This document shows positions 1 through 5,753 of a stretch of DNA of 9,608 nt, one piece after another. The position numbers and the translations under genes are program-made. This DNA is from Clostridiaceae bacterium (GTDB lineage: Bacteria > Bacillota > Clostridia > Oscillospirales > Acutalibacteraceae), in assembly GCA_904501675.1 (NCBI GenBank), contig CAJGCL010000074.1, positions 1 to 9,608 on the forward strand, in the 5' to 3' direction. The notes under the pieces are model-generated. The model saw only the letters and a program-made list of their open reading frames with translations, was not told the DNA's origin and searched no databases. Within the stretch, counting starts at the first letter, position 1. The number at the start of each line of letters is the position of its first letter.

Positions 1-821
1 CCGTGGTCATAGAAACCTCTTTCCATATATTCAGGGTCATTCTCCGACGCATAAAGAAGCTGTCCGTTACAGATTTTGCAGTAATGCACAATCTCCATAC
101 CATTCCTTATAATCTTGTAATAGCGGTCTACCACTGCGCTTTTTTCTGTTGTATCAACATTATCGTCGTAAACATAGTGAGCGAGTTCAATGTTTGATGA
201 ACCCAACCTCCCAGAAAGCTGAGGATAAAGAGACACAAGAGCATCATTATCCATAAGCTCCACATGGAAAATATTTTTGCTTTTCTGGATATCCTTAATA
301 CCCGGTTCCCAGAAAAGATTGAGAATGTCTACCTGCTTTATTTCAATATCACCTAATCCATTACTCTTTAATGGATTCCAGAACACACCATATACTGCCG
401 TACCCGCTTTAAGCTTGTACCACCAGGCATCGCTGTATATTTTTTCAAAACCGTTTCTTTCAAATATAACCGGCAACACCTGAGAAAGTATATCTGCAGC
501 CTTTTCGTCGCTTGCCTCTCTCGGCAAGCAGCTTACTGACGGATAGTTATCCATAGCATCCGCATGCTTATTAGCAATTGAATTAAATAACCATGCGGAT
601 GCATTTTCATTACCGCCTGATGAACGCAGCTGCTCCCAATGACGCATTTTAAACCATTGCTCATTATCAACAATTCTGCTTTCAAGAGATGTTTTTCCCT
701 CTTTGTATTTTTTCAAAAGAGAAAGTGATTTTTCCACCTCATCCTCACCAAACACGCCTAAAAGCCCCGTAGTAGTTGCTATTTTTTCTTTTTCATACTT
801 TTTGCTGTTTTTCTTGTTCAT
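1..821 (-). CDS. Phage portal protein, C-terminal part missing at window edge
   Basis: This reading frame starts at ATG 821 and stays open to the left edge, giving 273 residues. A Shine-Dalgarno AAAGGA lies 7 nt before the ATG. The portal forms the dodecameric ring through which DNA enters and leaves the capsid and on which the terminase docks. The call rests on position, immediately after the large terminase with an 11-nt gap, and on a run reading SWLFNSIANKHADAMDNY-like (here beginning SAWLFN), followed by WWYKLKAGTAVYGVFWNP and FWEPG. I recall these patterns from P22-type portals of Firmicutes prophages. The N-terminus is highly charged and Lys-rich, as expected for a cytosolic or virion protein, and no signal peptide is visible. 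The family assignment is from memory of the pattern rather than a search. The gene looks intact as far as it can be read, with no frameshift. Confidence 0.82.
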   Translation of the reverse strand, partial: MNKKNSKKYEKEKIATTTGLLGVFGEDEVEKSLSLLKKYKEGKTSLESRIVDNEQWFKMRHWEQLRSSGGNENASAWLFNSIANKHADAMDNYPSVSCLPREASDEKAADILSQVLPVIFERNGFEKIYSDAWWYKLKAGTAVYGVFWNPLKSNGLGDIEIKQVDILNLFWEPGIKDIQKSKNIFHVELMDNDALVSLYPQLSGRLGSSNIELAHYVYDDNVDTTEKSAVVDRYYKIIRNGMEIVHYCKICNGQLLYASENDPEYMERGFYDH

Positions 822-832
822 TTTTTCATCCT

Positions 833-2206
833 TTACAAAACTCTATAATGACCCCTATTTAAATCAAGTGGGTCGTCATATATTTTTATTTCTTTCTTTT
901 TATATGTAGGTGAAATTGGTCTTGCCATACACATATAGCGCACCTCATCGGCTATATGGTCCTCTCCTGTTGTATCTAAATCCTCAGGATTTACCGAACT
1001 GAACTTTAATTCAGGTACAGTTCTAATAAAGCCTTTGCATGTATTAAAAACATACATCATTGGTATCCCTTGCTCATCAAAGCTGAGACGATAATGAACC
1101 TGCATCCAACCGGGAAGACGCTTGTTATCACCTTTGGTGAAAAAAACACCATTTCTGTCCGCTGCCTCTATTATTGCTTCACCTCTTGAAGCATCCCATA
1201 TAGAAGGGTCAGCAACACCTAATATCTTTTTGTTTTTCAACCACCTGTGTTGCCTTTCAATAGTTGCAATCTCCGAAAAAATCTTTTCAGGTGGCCATTT
1301 AACACCTTCGTTGGCAGTTTTAGTACACCCATAAAGCTCTAAAATTCTGTATAACCTTCCGTCATAATCTACTGCCCACCAGGCACAGGAAAAAGGCTTT
1401 GCATAACCAAAGTCAAAGGAGCGGTATATTATCCAATCATTTGGAATTTCAAAAGGCTCAATTACATGGGTATTTATACCATCCTTATAATGCTCAGAAT
1501 TATCCCGAAACTCCTCAAAAAACTGTCCGTCAAAAATATCCCAATTACCAAAGCGGTGAGCTTGACGAAGCGTTTCAGGCAGAGCGTCAAGAACCTTAAC
1601 ATACTCAGGGTTTGTTTTCATAAGCACTGTATTATCATCTATTGTTGCCGGAATAAAAATATAATCGTCAGGGTCTTCCCCTGTTTCATATCTACCCTTA
1701 ACGAACAATCGCTTAAACCAGTTATGGCCAACTCCACCGGGATTCCCTGTAAAATACATTCGTGGCTTGAAATCTTTTCTTGTTGTTCTGTTACATGTCA
1801 TAAGAAACTGTATCTGTGAAAAAGTAAAATGAGTACATTCCTCGACACCTATAACATCATATTCCTGACCCTGATATTGATATATATCATTTTCTGTATC
1901 ACAGTAACCTAAGCGAATTCTGGAACCATTAGGGAAAATAAAAGCTCTTTCATCTCTTTTGTATCGCGCTATTCCGTTTAGTTGGGCAAGCAACGGCAGT
2001 AAATGGTTTTCGCGAAGCTCGGGAAGTGTTTTTCTCAGAAGCAAAAGCTTCAGCCCACTATACTCCATAGCCAGGAGCACAAACTTTGTTCTCAATGCCC
2101 ATGATTTACCGCCACCACGGGCACCACCATAACCAATAAACCTTTGATGGCAATTGAAAAAGTCCCGCTGTTTTTCATTAGGTTGAGAAATAAAAAGCTC
2201 CTTCAC
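833..2206 (-). CDS. Phage terminase large subunit (packaging ATPase/nuclease)
   Basis: This is the motor that cuts concatemeric phage DNA and pumps it into the prohead. Counting from the longest frame (GTG at 2215), the ATPase domain has Walker A GGARGGGKS at residues 30-38, Walker B VIGVEE at 121-126 and a coupling motif TGNPG at 156-160. The RNase H-like nuclease domain shows FDFG with D268, VADPS with D336, and EDHIADEVRY with D423 as the likely third acid. The 460 residues are a normal length for this family. I prefer the GTG at 2206 (457 aa). It has AGGAG 8 nt upstream and forms a 4-nt GTGA overlap with the stop of the preceding gene, whereas the GTG at 2215 abuts the ribosome site. Nothing suggests inactivation: all catalytic motifs are present. 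Confidence 0.95.
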   Translation of the reverse strand: MKELFISQPNEKQRDFFNCHQRFIGYGGARGGGKSWALRTKFVLLAMEYSGLKLLLLRKTLPELRENHLLPLLAQLNGIARYKRDERAFIFPNGSRIRLGYCDTENDIYQYQGQEYDVIGVEECTHFTFSQIQFLMTCNRTTRKDFKPRMYFTGNPGGVGHNWFKRLFVKGRYETGEDPDDYIFIPATIDDNTVLMKTNPEYVKVLDALPETLRQAHRFGNWDIFDGQFFEEFRDNSEHYKDGINTHVIEPFEIPNDWIIYRSFDFGYAKPFSCAWWAVDYDGRLYRILELYGCTKTANEGVKWPPEKIFSEIATIERQHRWLKNKKILGVADPSIWDASRGEAIIEAADRNGVFFTKGDNKRLPGWMQVHYRLSFDEQGIPMMYVFNTCKGFIRTVPELKFSSVNPEDLDTTGEDHIADEVRYMCMARPISPTYKKKEIKIYDDPLDLNRGHYRVL

Positions 2207-2469
2207 TTGCTCCACTCCTCTATTTCTTTTTCTAAGCGTATAACAATTCCATCATTTATTTGTGGTGAAGTATCACACTCTTCAAGAAGACCATAAAGCT
2301 CCCGTAGAGCCCCCACACTTTCTTTTAAAAACTTGGCATCCAAATCAGGACTGCCTGTGCTTTTAAAATTCTTACGTGCTTTTTTTACAATATCATCAAC
2401 AAGAGCGCTCATATTCTCAGCCGCAGATGAAACTCTTTTTAATTTATCCTCCACCTTACCATCTCTCAA
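2203..2469 (-). CDS. Probable terminase small subunit (by position)
   Basis: This is an 88-residue, charged and apparently all-helical protein directly upstream of the large terminase. Small terminase subunits recognise the packaging site and load the large subunit, and the order small-large-portal is the standard phage arrangement. No helix-turn-helix is obvious. The C-terminus is acidic and ends EEWSK, which is reminiscent of small phage proteins at this location. The start is TTG at 2469, supported by AGGTG 7 nt upstream and by a 4-nt TTGA overlap with the preceding stop. Its own stop overlaps the next gene as GTGA, so the genes are probably translationally coupled. That it is a gene is well supported; the terminase function is inferred from position only. 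It could instead be a small accessory packaging protein. Confidence 0.62.
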   Translation of the reverse strand: MRDGKVEDKLKRVSSAAENMSALVDDIVKKARKNFKSTGSPDLDAKFLKESVGALRELYGLLEECDTSPQINDGIVIRLEKEIEEWSK

Positions 2470-2693
2470 GAGCGTTCACCTCGGTCATATAAAAGAGCTA
2501 TATTTCTATAGTGAGGACATTTTTTGCCACCATTTACACAACAAAAATTATATTGATGACTTTTCTTAAATAAATCTGTTTCAAACTGCTGTACGGTTGA
2601 TGTGTTATCCAAAAGCCCCTCACAACTTATAAACTTCTTACCCTCTTTGATATAAAAAGGGCACTCAATCATACTTTCAATTTCTTTTGACAT
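2466..2693 (-). CDS. Small cysteine-rich phage protein, possible zinc binder
   Basis: This is a 75-residue protein and the first gene of the leftward phage operon. The start is ATG 2693, which has a perfect AGGAGG 5 nt upstream; a longer frame to 2741 has no comparable site and would run into the repressor promoter. Five cysteines are visible (C11, C24, C51, C52, C59), arranged as ECPFYIKEGKKFISCEG near the N-terminus and CCVNGGKKCPHYR near the C-terminus. CPFY...CEG...CC...KCPHY patterns recur in small proteins near terminase genes of Clostridia prophages, as I recall, and suggest a metal-binding fold, but no biochemical role is known to me. Being first in the operon, it may be a regulatory or late-gene-activation factor. 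That is speculation from position and fold type. Confidence 0.75.
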   Translation of the reverse strand: MSKEIESMIECPFYIKEGKKFISCEGLLDNTSTVQQFETDLFKKSHQYNFCCVNGGKKCPHYRNIALLYDRGERS

Positions 2694-2734
2694 AAAATCC
2701 TCCTTTAAAATTAATTGCTGTACTATTTTTGGTA

Positions 2735-2763
2735 TTGACACGTTGCAAAATATATTGTATATT
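2735..2763 (+). promoter_or_regulatory. Promoter for the repressor gene
   Basis: TTGACA at 2735-2740 and TATATT at 2758-2763 are separated by 17 bp, a near-consensus sigma-A promoter pointing right. Predicted transcription starts near 2770, giving a leader of about 140 nt before the repressor start. That leader runs through both GTACGG palindromes and the SOS box. The promoter faces the two leftward promoters, so converging transcripts would cross it. Confidence 0.7.
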
Positions 2764-2776
2764 ATTGTCGTAATTT

Positions 2777-2792
2777 GTACGGTTTTCCGTAC
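2777..2792. promoter_or_regulatory. Operator palindrome, copy 1
   Basis: GTACGGTTTTCCGTAC is an inverted repeat with perfect 6-bp arms. It lies just downstream of the predicted start of repressor transcription, so binding there would block the repressor's own promoter (autoregulation, inferred). On the minus strand the 22 bases 2798-2777 match 2839-2818 at 21 of 22 positions, offset by 41 bp (about four helical turns). Flanking minus-strand hexamers ATGAAA and AAATTA are only a degenerate promoter. Confidence 0.75.
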
Positions 2793-2811
2793 TTTTCATA
2801 AGCACAACCGT

Positions 2812-2840
2812 ATTATAGTACGGATTTCCGTACTTTTCAA
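2812..2840 (-). promoter_or_regulatory. Leftward phage promoter, repressor-controlled
   Basis: On the minus strand TTGAAA (2840-2835) and TATAAT (2817-2812) are separated by 17 bp, and the spacer is an operator palindrome. The predicted start is near 2805, about 110 nt before the cysteine-rich protein. It should drive the packaging operon when the repressor is lost. Confidence 0.78.
2818..2833. promoter_or_regulatory. Operator palindrome, copy 2, inside a promoter spacer
   Basis: GTACGGATTTCCGTAC has perfect 6-bp arms and occupies 16 of the 17 spacer bases between the -35 and -10 of a leftward promoter. A bound dimer would exclude RNA polymerase. A further imperfect palindrome, CCGTAT-TATA-GTACGG at 2808-2823, shares its right arm and could act as a third, weaker site. 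The natural candidate ligand is the adjacent Xre-type repressor. Confidence 0.8.
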
Positions 2841-2843
2841 CCC

Positions 2844-2871
2844 ATTTTACGAACATTTGTTCGTATGTCAA
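2844..2871 (-). promoter_or_regulatory. Leftward phage promoter with SOS box in its spacer
   Basis: On the minus strand TTGACA (2871-2866) and TAAAAT (2849-2844) are separated by 16 bp. The LexA-type palindrome at 2848-2865 fills that spacer. The promoter would therefore be silenced by LexA and opened by DNA damage, giving direct SOS control of the phage operon beside the repressor-controlled promoter. Confidence 0.72.
2848..2865. promoter_or_regulatory. LexA-type SOS box
   Basis: TACGAACATTTGTTCGTA is an 18-bp palindrome apart from its central base pair. Its core CGAACATTTGTTCG matches the Gram-positive LexA consensus (CGAAC-RNRY-GTTCG type) at all arm positions and all but one central position. 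It lies exactly between the -35 and -10 of a leftward promoter. Its half-sites differ from the GTACGG palindromes beside it, which indicates a different regulator. Confidence 0.75.
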
Positions 2872-2911
2872 AAACTTTGTTACATCTCACAAAAAAGTGG
2901 AGGCATATATT

Positions 2912-3247
2912 GTGAATATGTATGAGAAAATACAAGAATTATGTGATTTAAAGGGAATAAAGGTTGCTCAACTCTGTAGAGAAACAGGTGTACCTAAAAG
3001 CACGTTATCAGACCTTAAGCAAGGCAAAACAAAAACACTTTCCACTCCTAACCTTCAAAAAATTGCCCAATACTTTTGCGTATCACTTGATTATTTCAAC
3101 GACTATACCGATGGTATTGACGAGCAAAAAGACGAGCTTTTCCATAAAAGGAAACTACTTTTTGATATGTCTCAAAGAGCAACCGAGGACCAGCTTGATA
3201 AATTTTTAGTTGTATTCAAAGCACTTATTGACACGGAGGATGATTAA
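2912..3247 (+). CDS. Xre/Cro-type HTH repressor
   Basis: This 111-residue DNA-binding protein probably keeps the phage operon off. The helix-turn-helix lies at about residues 17-38 (KVAQLCRETGVPKSTLSDLK), followed by the family's NLQKIAQYFCVSLDYF at 47-62 and a charged helical tail that may mediate dimerisation. There is no C-terminal LexA/CI-type peptidase domain, so RecA-driven self-cleavage is not expected. Inactivation probably depends on the ImmA-like neighbour or on another signal. I chose GTG 2912, which has GGAGG 8 nt upstream; the GTG at 2897 precedes that site and the ATG at 2918 is too far from it. It is divergent from the packaging operon and is followed by the ImmA-like gene with no gap. 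The most likely targets are the GTACGG palindromes just upstream. PBSX Xre is a similarly short repressor. Confidence 0.9.
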   Translation: MNMYEKIQELCDLKGIKVAQLCRETGVPKSTLSDLKQGKTKTLSTPNLQKIAQYFCVSLDYFNDYTDGIDEQKDELFHKRKLLFDMSQRATEDQLDKFLVVFKALIDTEDD

Positions 3248-3451
3248 TTGATTTTTATCAGAGAAATTAAAATGCCGCTTACAATCAGGGCTTTTACAAT
3301 ACCCGATGCAAACGGCGATTTTAATATTTACATTAATGAGGATTTATCTGATGCGGCAAAAAGAAAATCCTTAGAGCACGAAAAAACACATATAAAAAGG
3401 AACGATTTTCAAAAAGATATTTCCGTTAAGTTAATTGAAAATTTTGTATAA
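3248..3451 (+). CDS. Mini ImmA/IrrE-like putative metallopeptidase
   Basis: This 67-residue protein has HEKTH at residues 44-48, a match to the HExxH zinc-peptidase motif, followed by IKRNDF in which D53 might be a further ligand. ImmA-type enzymes cleave partner Xre repressors to induce mobile elements and are usually about twice this length. Here only the core strand-helix region before and including HExxH is present. The sequence before the motif (LTIRAFTIPDANGDFNIYINEDLS) is the pattern I associate with short ImmA-like proteins beside phage repressors. The start is TTG 3248, with GGAGGA 7 nt upstream and lying in the end of the repressor gene, directly after its TAA, so the two are co-translated. 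It may be a functional minimal form, a regulator without activity, or a C-terminally shortened remnant. The frame is clean and ends 5 nt before a hairpin. Confidence 0.72.
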   Translation: MIFIREIKMPLTIRAFTIPDANGDFNIYINEDLSDAAKRKSLEHEKTHIKRNDFQKDISVKLIENFV

Positions 3452-3480
3452 AAAAAGCATCCGACTTTTTAGTCGGATGC
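3450..3480. terminator. Intrinsic terminator, probably bidirectional
   Basis: A 9-bp stem, GCATCCGAC (3457-3465) with GTCGGATGC (3472-3480), encloses a 6-nt loop. On the minus strand it is followed by seven T (3456-3450), a strong terminator for the deacetylase gene. On the plus strand the tail ATTATATTTT is weaker but could end the repressor transcript. It marks the practical border between phage-derived and chromosomal genes. Confidence 0.88.
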
Positions 3481-3507
3481 ATTATATTTTAAGCTTTATT
3501 TATTGGA

Positions 3508-4401
3508 TTAAAAACCTTTCATCTTTTTAAGGTCGCGGTAGTTAATAAGCTGAATACCGCAAGCCTTAATGTGCTGAAGTGTCTGTGGGTCTGAGAAAAG
3601 TCTGTGTTCCCAAACTCTTCTATGCCATGCGCCTGTAATAGACTTAAGTTCATCACATTCAAGAGCAGGGTGGATATATGTTTCAGTAATTCCGTTAGGG
3701 AATGTTTTGTAAAGCTCGTAGATATATTCCTTATAATTCTCGTAGCTATCGTTTTGAGGACCATTCCACTCACCTGGAATAAGGAAATCAGGTAAAGCAA
3801 CTTCCTGGTCTTTAGCATAATCAAGAATCTTGCCATACATCATAGCAATAAGATCTTTATCAATTTTAACCTCAAGAGTATCGTTCTCAAACATTTCAGG
3901 AACATATGTACCAGGAAAACGGAAAGGAAGCCCCTCTTCACCTGCAATATCAAGAGTAAGGTTAAGAAGCTCGAAGCGACCTGTTTCAATACCATAGAGA
4001 GAACCCATATGGTTATCAAGATGTGATGGCTCAACGCCAAATGAACGGAAGCGCTTTATCTGAGCGTTGATTTCATTTTCGACCTCATCAATATCGCAAT
4101 TCTCTTCGAATTCATCGGACTCGTGGTACATAAAGTCCTCGCTATCTCTGAGAGAAGGAGTCTTTCCCTGGTAGATCGGAGACCATCTGTATTTTCCCCA
4201 TTCGCTTGTGAAAGTAAGGTGAACACCAACCGCGTACTCAGGATGCTGTGCAGCCCAATCGCCTGCTTCCTTTGCCCAACCGCATGGTGTCATAATTGTA
4301 GCAGAAGTAATACCGCCCTTTTCGAACAAATCGAAAACAGCTAAGTTAGTGGAATGACTCATTCCAAAGTCGTCTGCATTGATAATTAAATACTTATCCA
4401 T
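3508..4401 (-). CDS. YdjC/ChbG-family carbohydrate deacetylase
   Basis: This is a 297-residue cytosolic enzyme of the YdjC family, metal-dependent deacetylases acting on N-acetylated sugars such as chito-oligosaccharides. Visible family motifs are INADDFGMS at residues 7-15 (D10/D11), GVHLT at 59-63 (H61), SHLDNHMG at 126-133 (H127, D129, H131) and TYIHPA at 241-246 (H244). Together these give the usual Asp/His metal site and catalytic residues. Length is normal for the family. The start is ATG 4401 with AAGGAG 8 nt upstream; an in-frame extension to 4464 lacks such a site. It lies 93 nt after the membrane-anchored protein on the same strand and may be partly co-transcribed with it. It ends 27 nt before the terminator. 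The substrate cannot be deduced; an amino-sugar role would fit the nearby N-acetylneuraminate-lyase-like gene. Confidence 0.92.
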   Translation of the reverse strand: MDKYLIINADDFGMSHSTNLAVFDLFEKGGITSATIMTPCGWAKEAGDWAAQHPEYAVGVHLTFTSEWGKYRWSPIYQGKTPSLRDSEDFMYHESDEFEENCDIDEVENEINAQIKRFRSFGVEPSHLDNHMGSLYGIETGRFELLNLTLDIAGEEGLPFRFPGTYVPEMFENDTLEVKIDKDLIAMMYGKILDYAKDQEVALPDFLIPGEWNGPQNDSYENYKEYIYELYKTFPNGITETYIHPALECDELKSITGAWHRRVWEHRLFSDPQTLQHIKACGIQLINYRDLKKMKGF

Positions 4402-4463
4402 TTGAATTTCTCCTTTTGGGTTACCCAACCCACATAAATAAAGCTTGTCCTTTTTATATATCA

Positions 4464-4483
4464 AAACAGATTAAAACCTGTTT
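4464..4483. repeat. Short inverted repeat upstream of the deacetylase gene
   Basis: AAACAG and CTGTTT are separated by 8 bp, in the gap between the membrane-anchored protein and the deacetylase. On the minus strand it lies just after a TTGAAA hexamer and before TGATATAT. It could be an operator for a weak promoter or a poor terminator; neither is convincing. Confidence 0.3.
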
Positions 4484-4494
4484 CAAATACAATA

Positions 4495-5607
4495 TTAATC
4501 TAATTTATCAAACATCTCTCCAATTGTTGATGCATCATTCTCGAAAGAGGATATTGTTTCTATAACGGTATCATCTTCAACAGGTGTTAGTTCTTTTGAT
4601 GTTCTTATCTTTTTACTGTTCTTTGGGTTCTTGCCTTTCTTTTTCTTCATTACGAAGATGAAAACAATCCCACCAATTGCAGTTAACCATATAAGAACTA
4701 TAATAATTACAATTGCAACTATGCCTACTGTATCTTCGCCTTTATTATCAGTGTTTTGGGATACTGTAGGAGAAACTACAGTATCCGCTTCGGTAGCAGA
4801 AGCAGGAGCGGTTGTGCTGTATATAGCTTTAAAATAAAGAAGATCTATTTTATCTATAACCTCATCATCAACAATACCGTCAACAGTAAGGCCATTTTCC
4901 TTCTGGAGTTTTTTTACAACTGCCATGGTGTCTTCATCGAAAACACCTGTTATACCATCATCTTTAAGACCATAGCGAGTGTAGATGAAAATCCATTGCA
5001 TCCACTTTACGCCTTCGCCTTTATCTCCACCCTTTAATTCCCCTGTAGGTTTTTTGTAAGGGTTTGTTGTTGCTGCAAAGTCAACCGTTTCATTAACAAC
5101 AACATCAGTAGTTGTAGAATCAGAAGATGTATTAATTGGTGTATAATCAGAAACCGCAGGAACAATATCAATGTAACCTATTGTTTCAGTATTAACATCA
5201 TATGTAACATTACCGGAATCAGAAGAACTACCCAATCCACCTGAACCGGAAGAGCCACCAAGTATGCCACCCAAAGCACCACCGAGACCGCCAATGGCAT
5301 CACCAAGTCCACTGCCCAGACCGCCAAGACCACCACCGGAGGAACCTCCACCGATAAGACCGCCAAGGCTGTTACCGATATCAGACACATCGCCTATGAT
5401 ACCGCCTAAATCTGTTACACCATTTATTTTATCACTTACAAATTCTCCTAAAGAGGCCGTAGAAGAAACTACTTGCTCTTCAGCAAAAGTATTTATATTG
5501 GCATATGATATATCTGTCTGAGCTTTTGCACCATCGTAACCGACTGTTGCAAAAGAGATTGCGAACAAAACTATCGCAATAGAAAGGGCTGTAATTTTTT
5601 TGTTCAT
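4495..5607 (-). CDS. Secreted, membrane-anchored Gly-rich peptidoglycan-binding protein
   Basis: This is a 370-residue exported protein. Residues 1-29 form a signal peptide (MNKK, hydrophobic core, AKA at 27-29 as likely cleavage site). Residues 68-128 are a Gly/Leu/Ser low-complexity stretch of repeated LGG, GLGG and GGSS units. After a Ser/Thr-rich linker, residues 192-256 match a PG_binding_1 domain (KGGDKGEGVKWMQW, then DGITGVFDEDTMAVVKKLQKENGL and TVDGIVDDE). Residues 295-320 are a transmembrane helix followed by KKKKGK and a cytoplasmic acidic tail of about 40 residues. It is thus anchored at its C-terminus with the wall-binding part outside; no LPXTG motif or catalytic wall hydrolase domain is seen. 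The start is ATG 5607, giving the signal peptide at the extreme N-terminus, with AGGA 8 nt upstream. The specific function is unknown; a structural or sensing role at the cell wall is inferred. Confidence 0.86.
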   Translation of the reverse strand: MNKKITALSIAIVLFAISFATVGYDGAKAQTDISYANINTFAEEQVVSSTASLGEFVSDKINGVTDLGGIIGDVSDIGNSLGGLIGGGSSGGGLGGLGSGLGDAIGGLGGALGGILGGSSGSGGLGSSSDSGNVTYDVNTETIGYIDIVPAVSDYTPINTSSDSTTTDVVVNETVDFAATTNPYKKPTGELKGGDKGEGVKWMQWIFIYTRYGLKDDGITGVFDEDTMAVVKKLQKENGLTVDGIVDDEVIDKIDLLYFKAIYSTTAPASATEADTVVSPTVSQNTDNKGEDTVGIVAIVIIIVLIWLTAIGGIVFIFVMKKKKGKNPKNSKKIRTSKELTPVEDDTVIETISSFENDASTIGEMFDKLD

Positions 5608-5644
5608 AAATACCGTCCTAAAAACATTCACATAGTTGCATTGT

Positions 5645-5674
5645 ATTATAGCACACATATTCTAATAAATGCAA
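5645..5674 (-). promoter_or_regulatory. Promoter of the peptidoglycan-binding protein gene
   Basis: On the minus strand TTGCAT (5674-5669) and a perfect TATAAT (5650-5645) are separated by 18 bp, about 38 nt before the ATG at 5607. It follows the terminator of the upstream operon, so this gene has its own transcription start. Confidence 0.68.
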
Positions 5675-5707
5675 TAGAAAATAAAATATTTTATGTATTT
5701 CCAACAA

Positions 5708-5740
5708 TAAAAAAGCGGCAAAGAGAAAATCTTCACCGCT
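5708..5740 (-). terminator. Terminator of the aldolase-acyltransferase operon
   Basis: The arms AGCGG (5714-5718) and CCGCT (5736-5740) pair. After a 2-nt mismatch AAGA/TCTT pair around a GAAAA loop. On the minus strand it is followed by a run of six T (5713-5708). It lies 13 nt past the acyltransferase stop codon. Confidence 0.78.
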
Positions 5741-5753
5741 ACTTTATGTACTT

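Noticed and set aside
2677..2871. 64-aa minus-strand reading frame running through the operator region
   Set aside because: It has no good ribosome site, overlaps both leftward promoters and all palindromes, and overlaps the well-supported start at 2693. Much of it is translated palindrome sequence, so it is probably accidental.
3452..3507. Possible prophage attachment site at the phage/chromosome border
   Set aside because: No tRNA, integrase or matching direct repeat can be seen within the window. The other end of the element is needed before any site can be named.
4465..4490. Possible CcpA catabolite site on the minus strand (TGAAACAGGTTTTA)
   Set aside because: It resembles the cre pattern on both arms but lacks the central CG that the site requires.
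5264..5521. Pro-rich plus-strand reading frame
   Set aside because: It is the antisense of the Gly-rich stretch of the peptidoglycan-binding protein, so GGN codons read as proline. It has no ribosome site or independent support.
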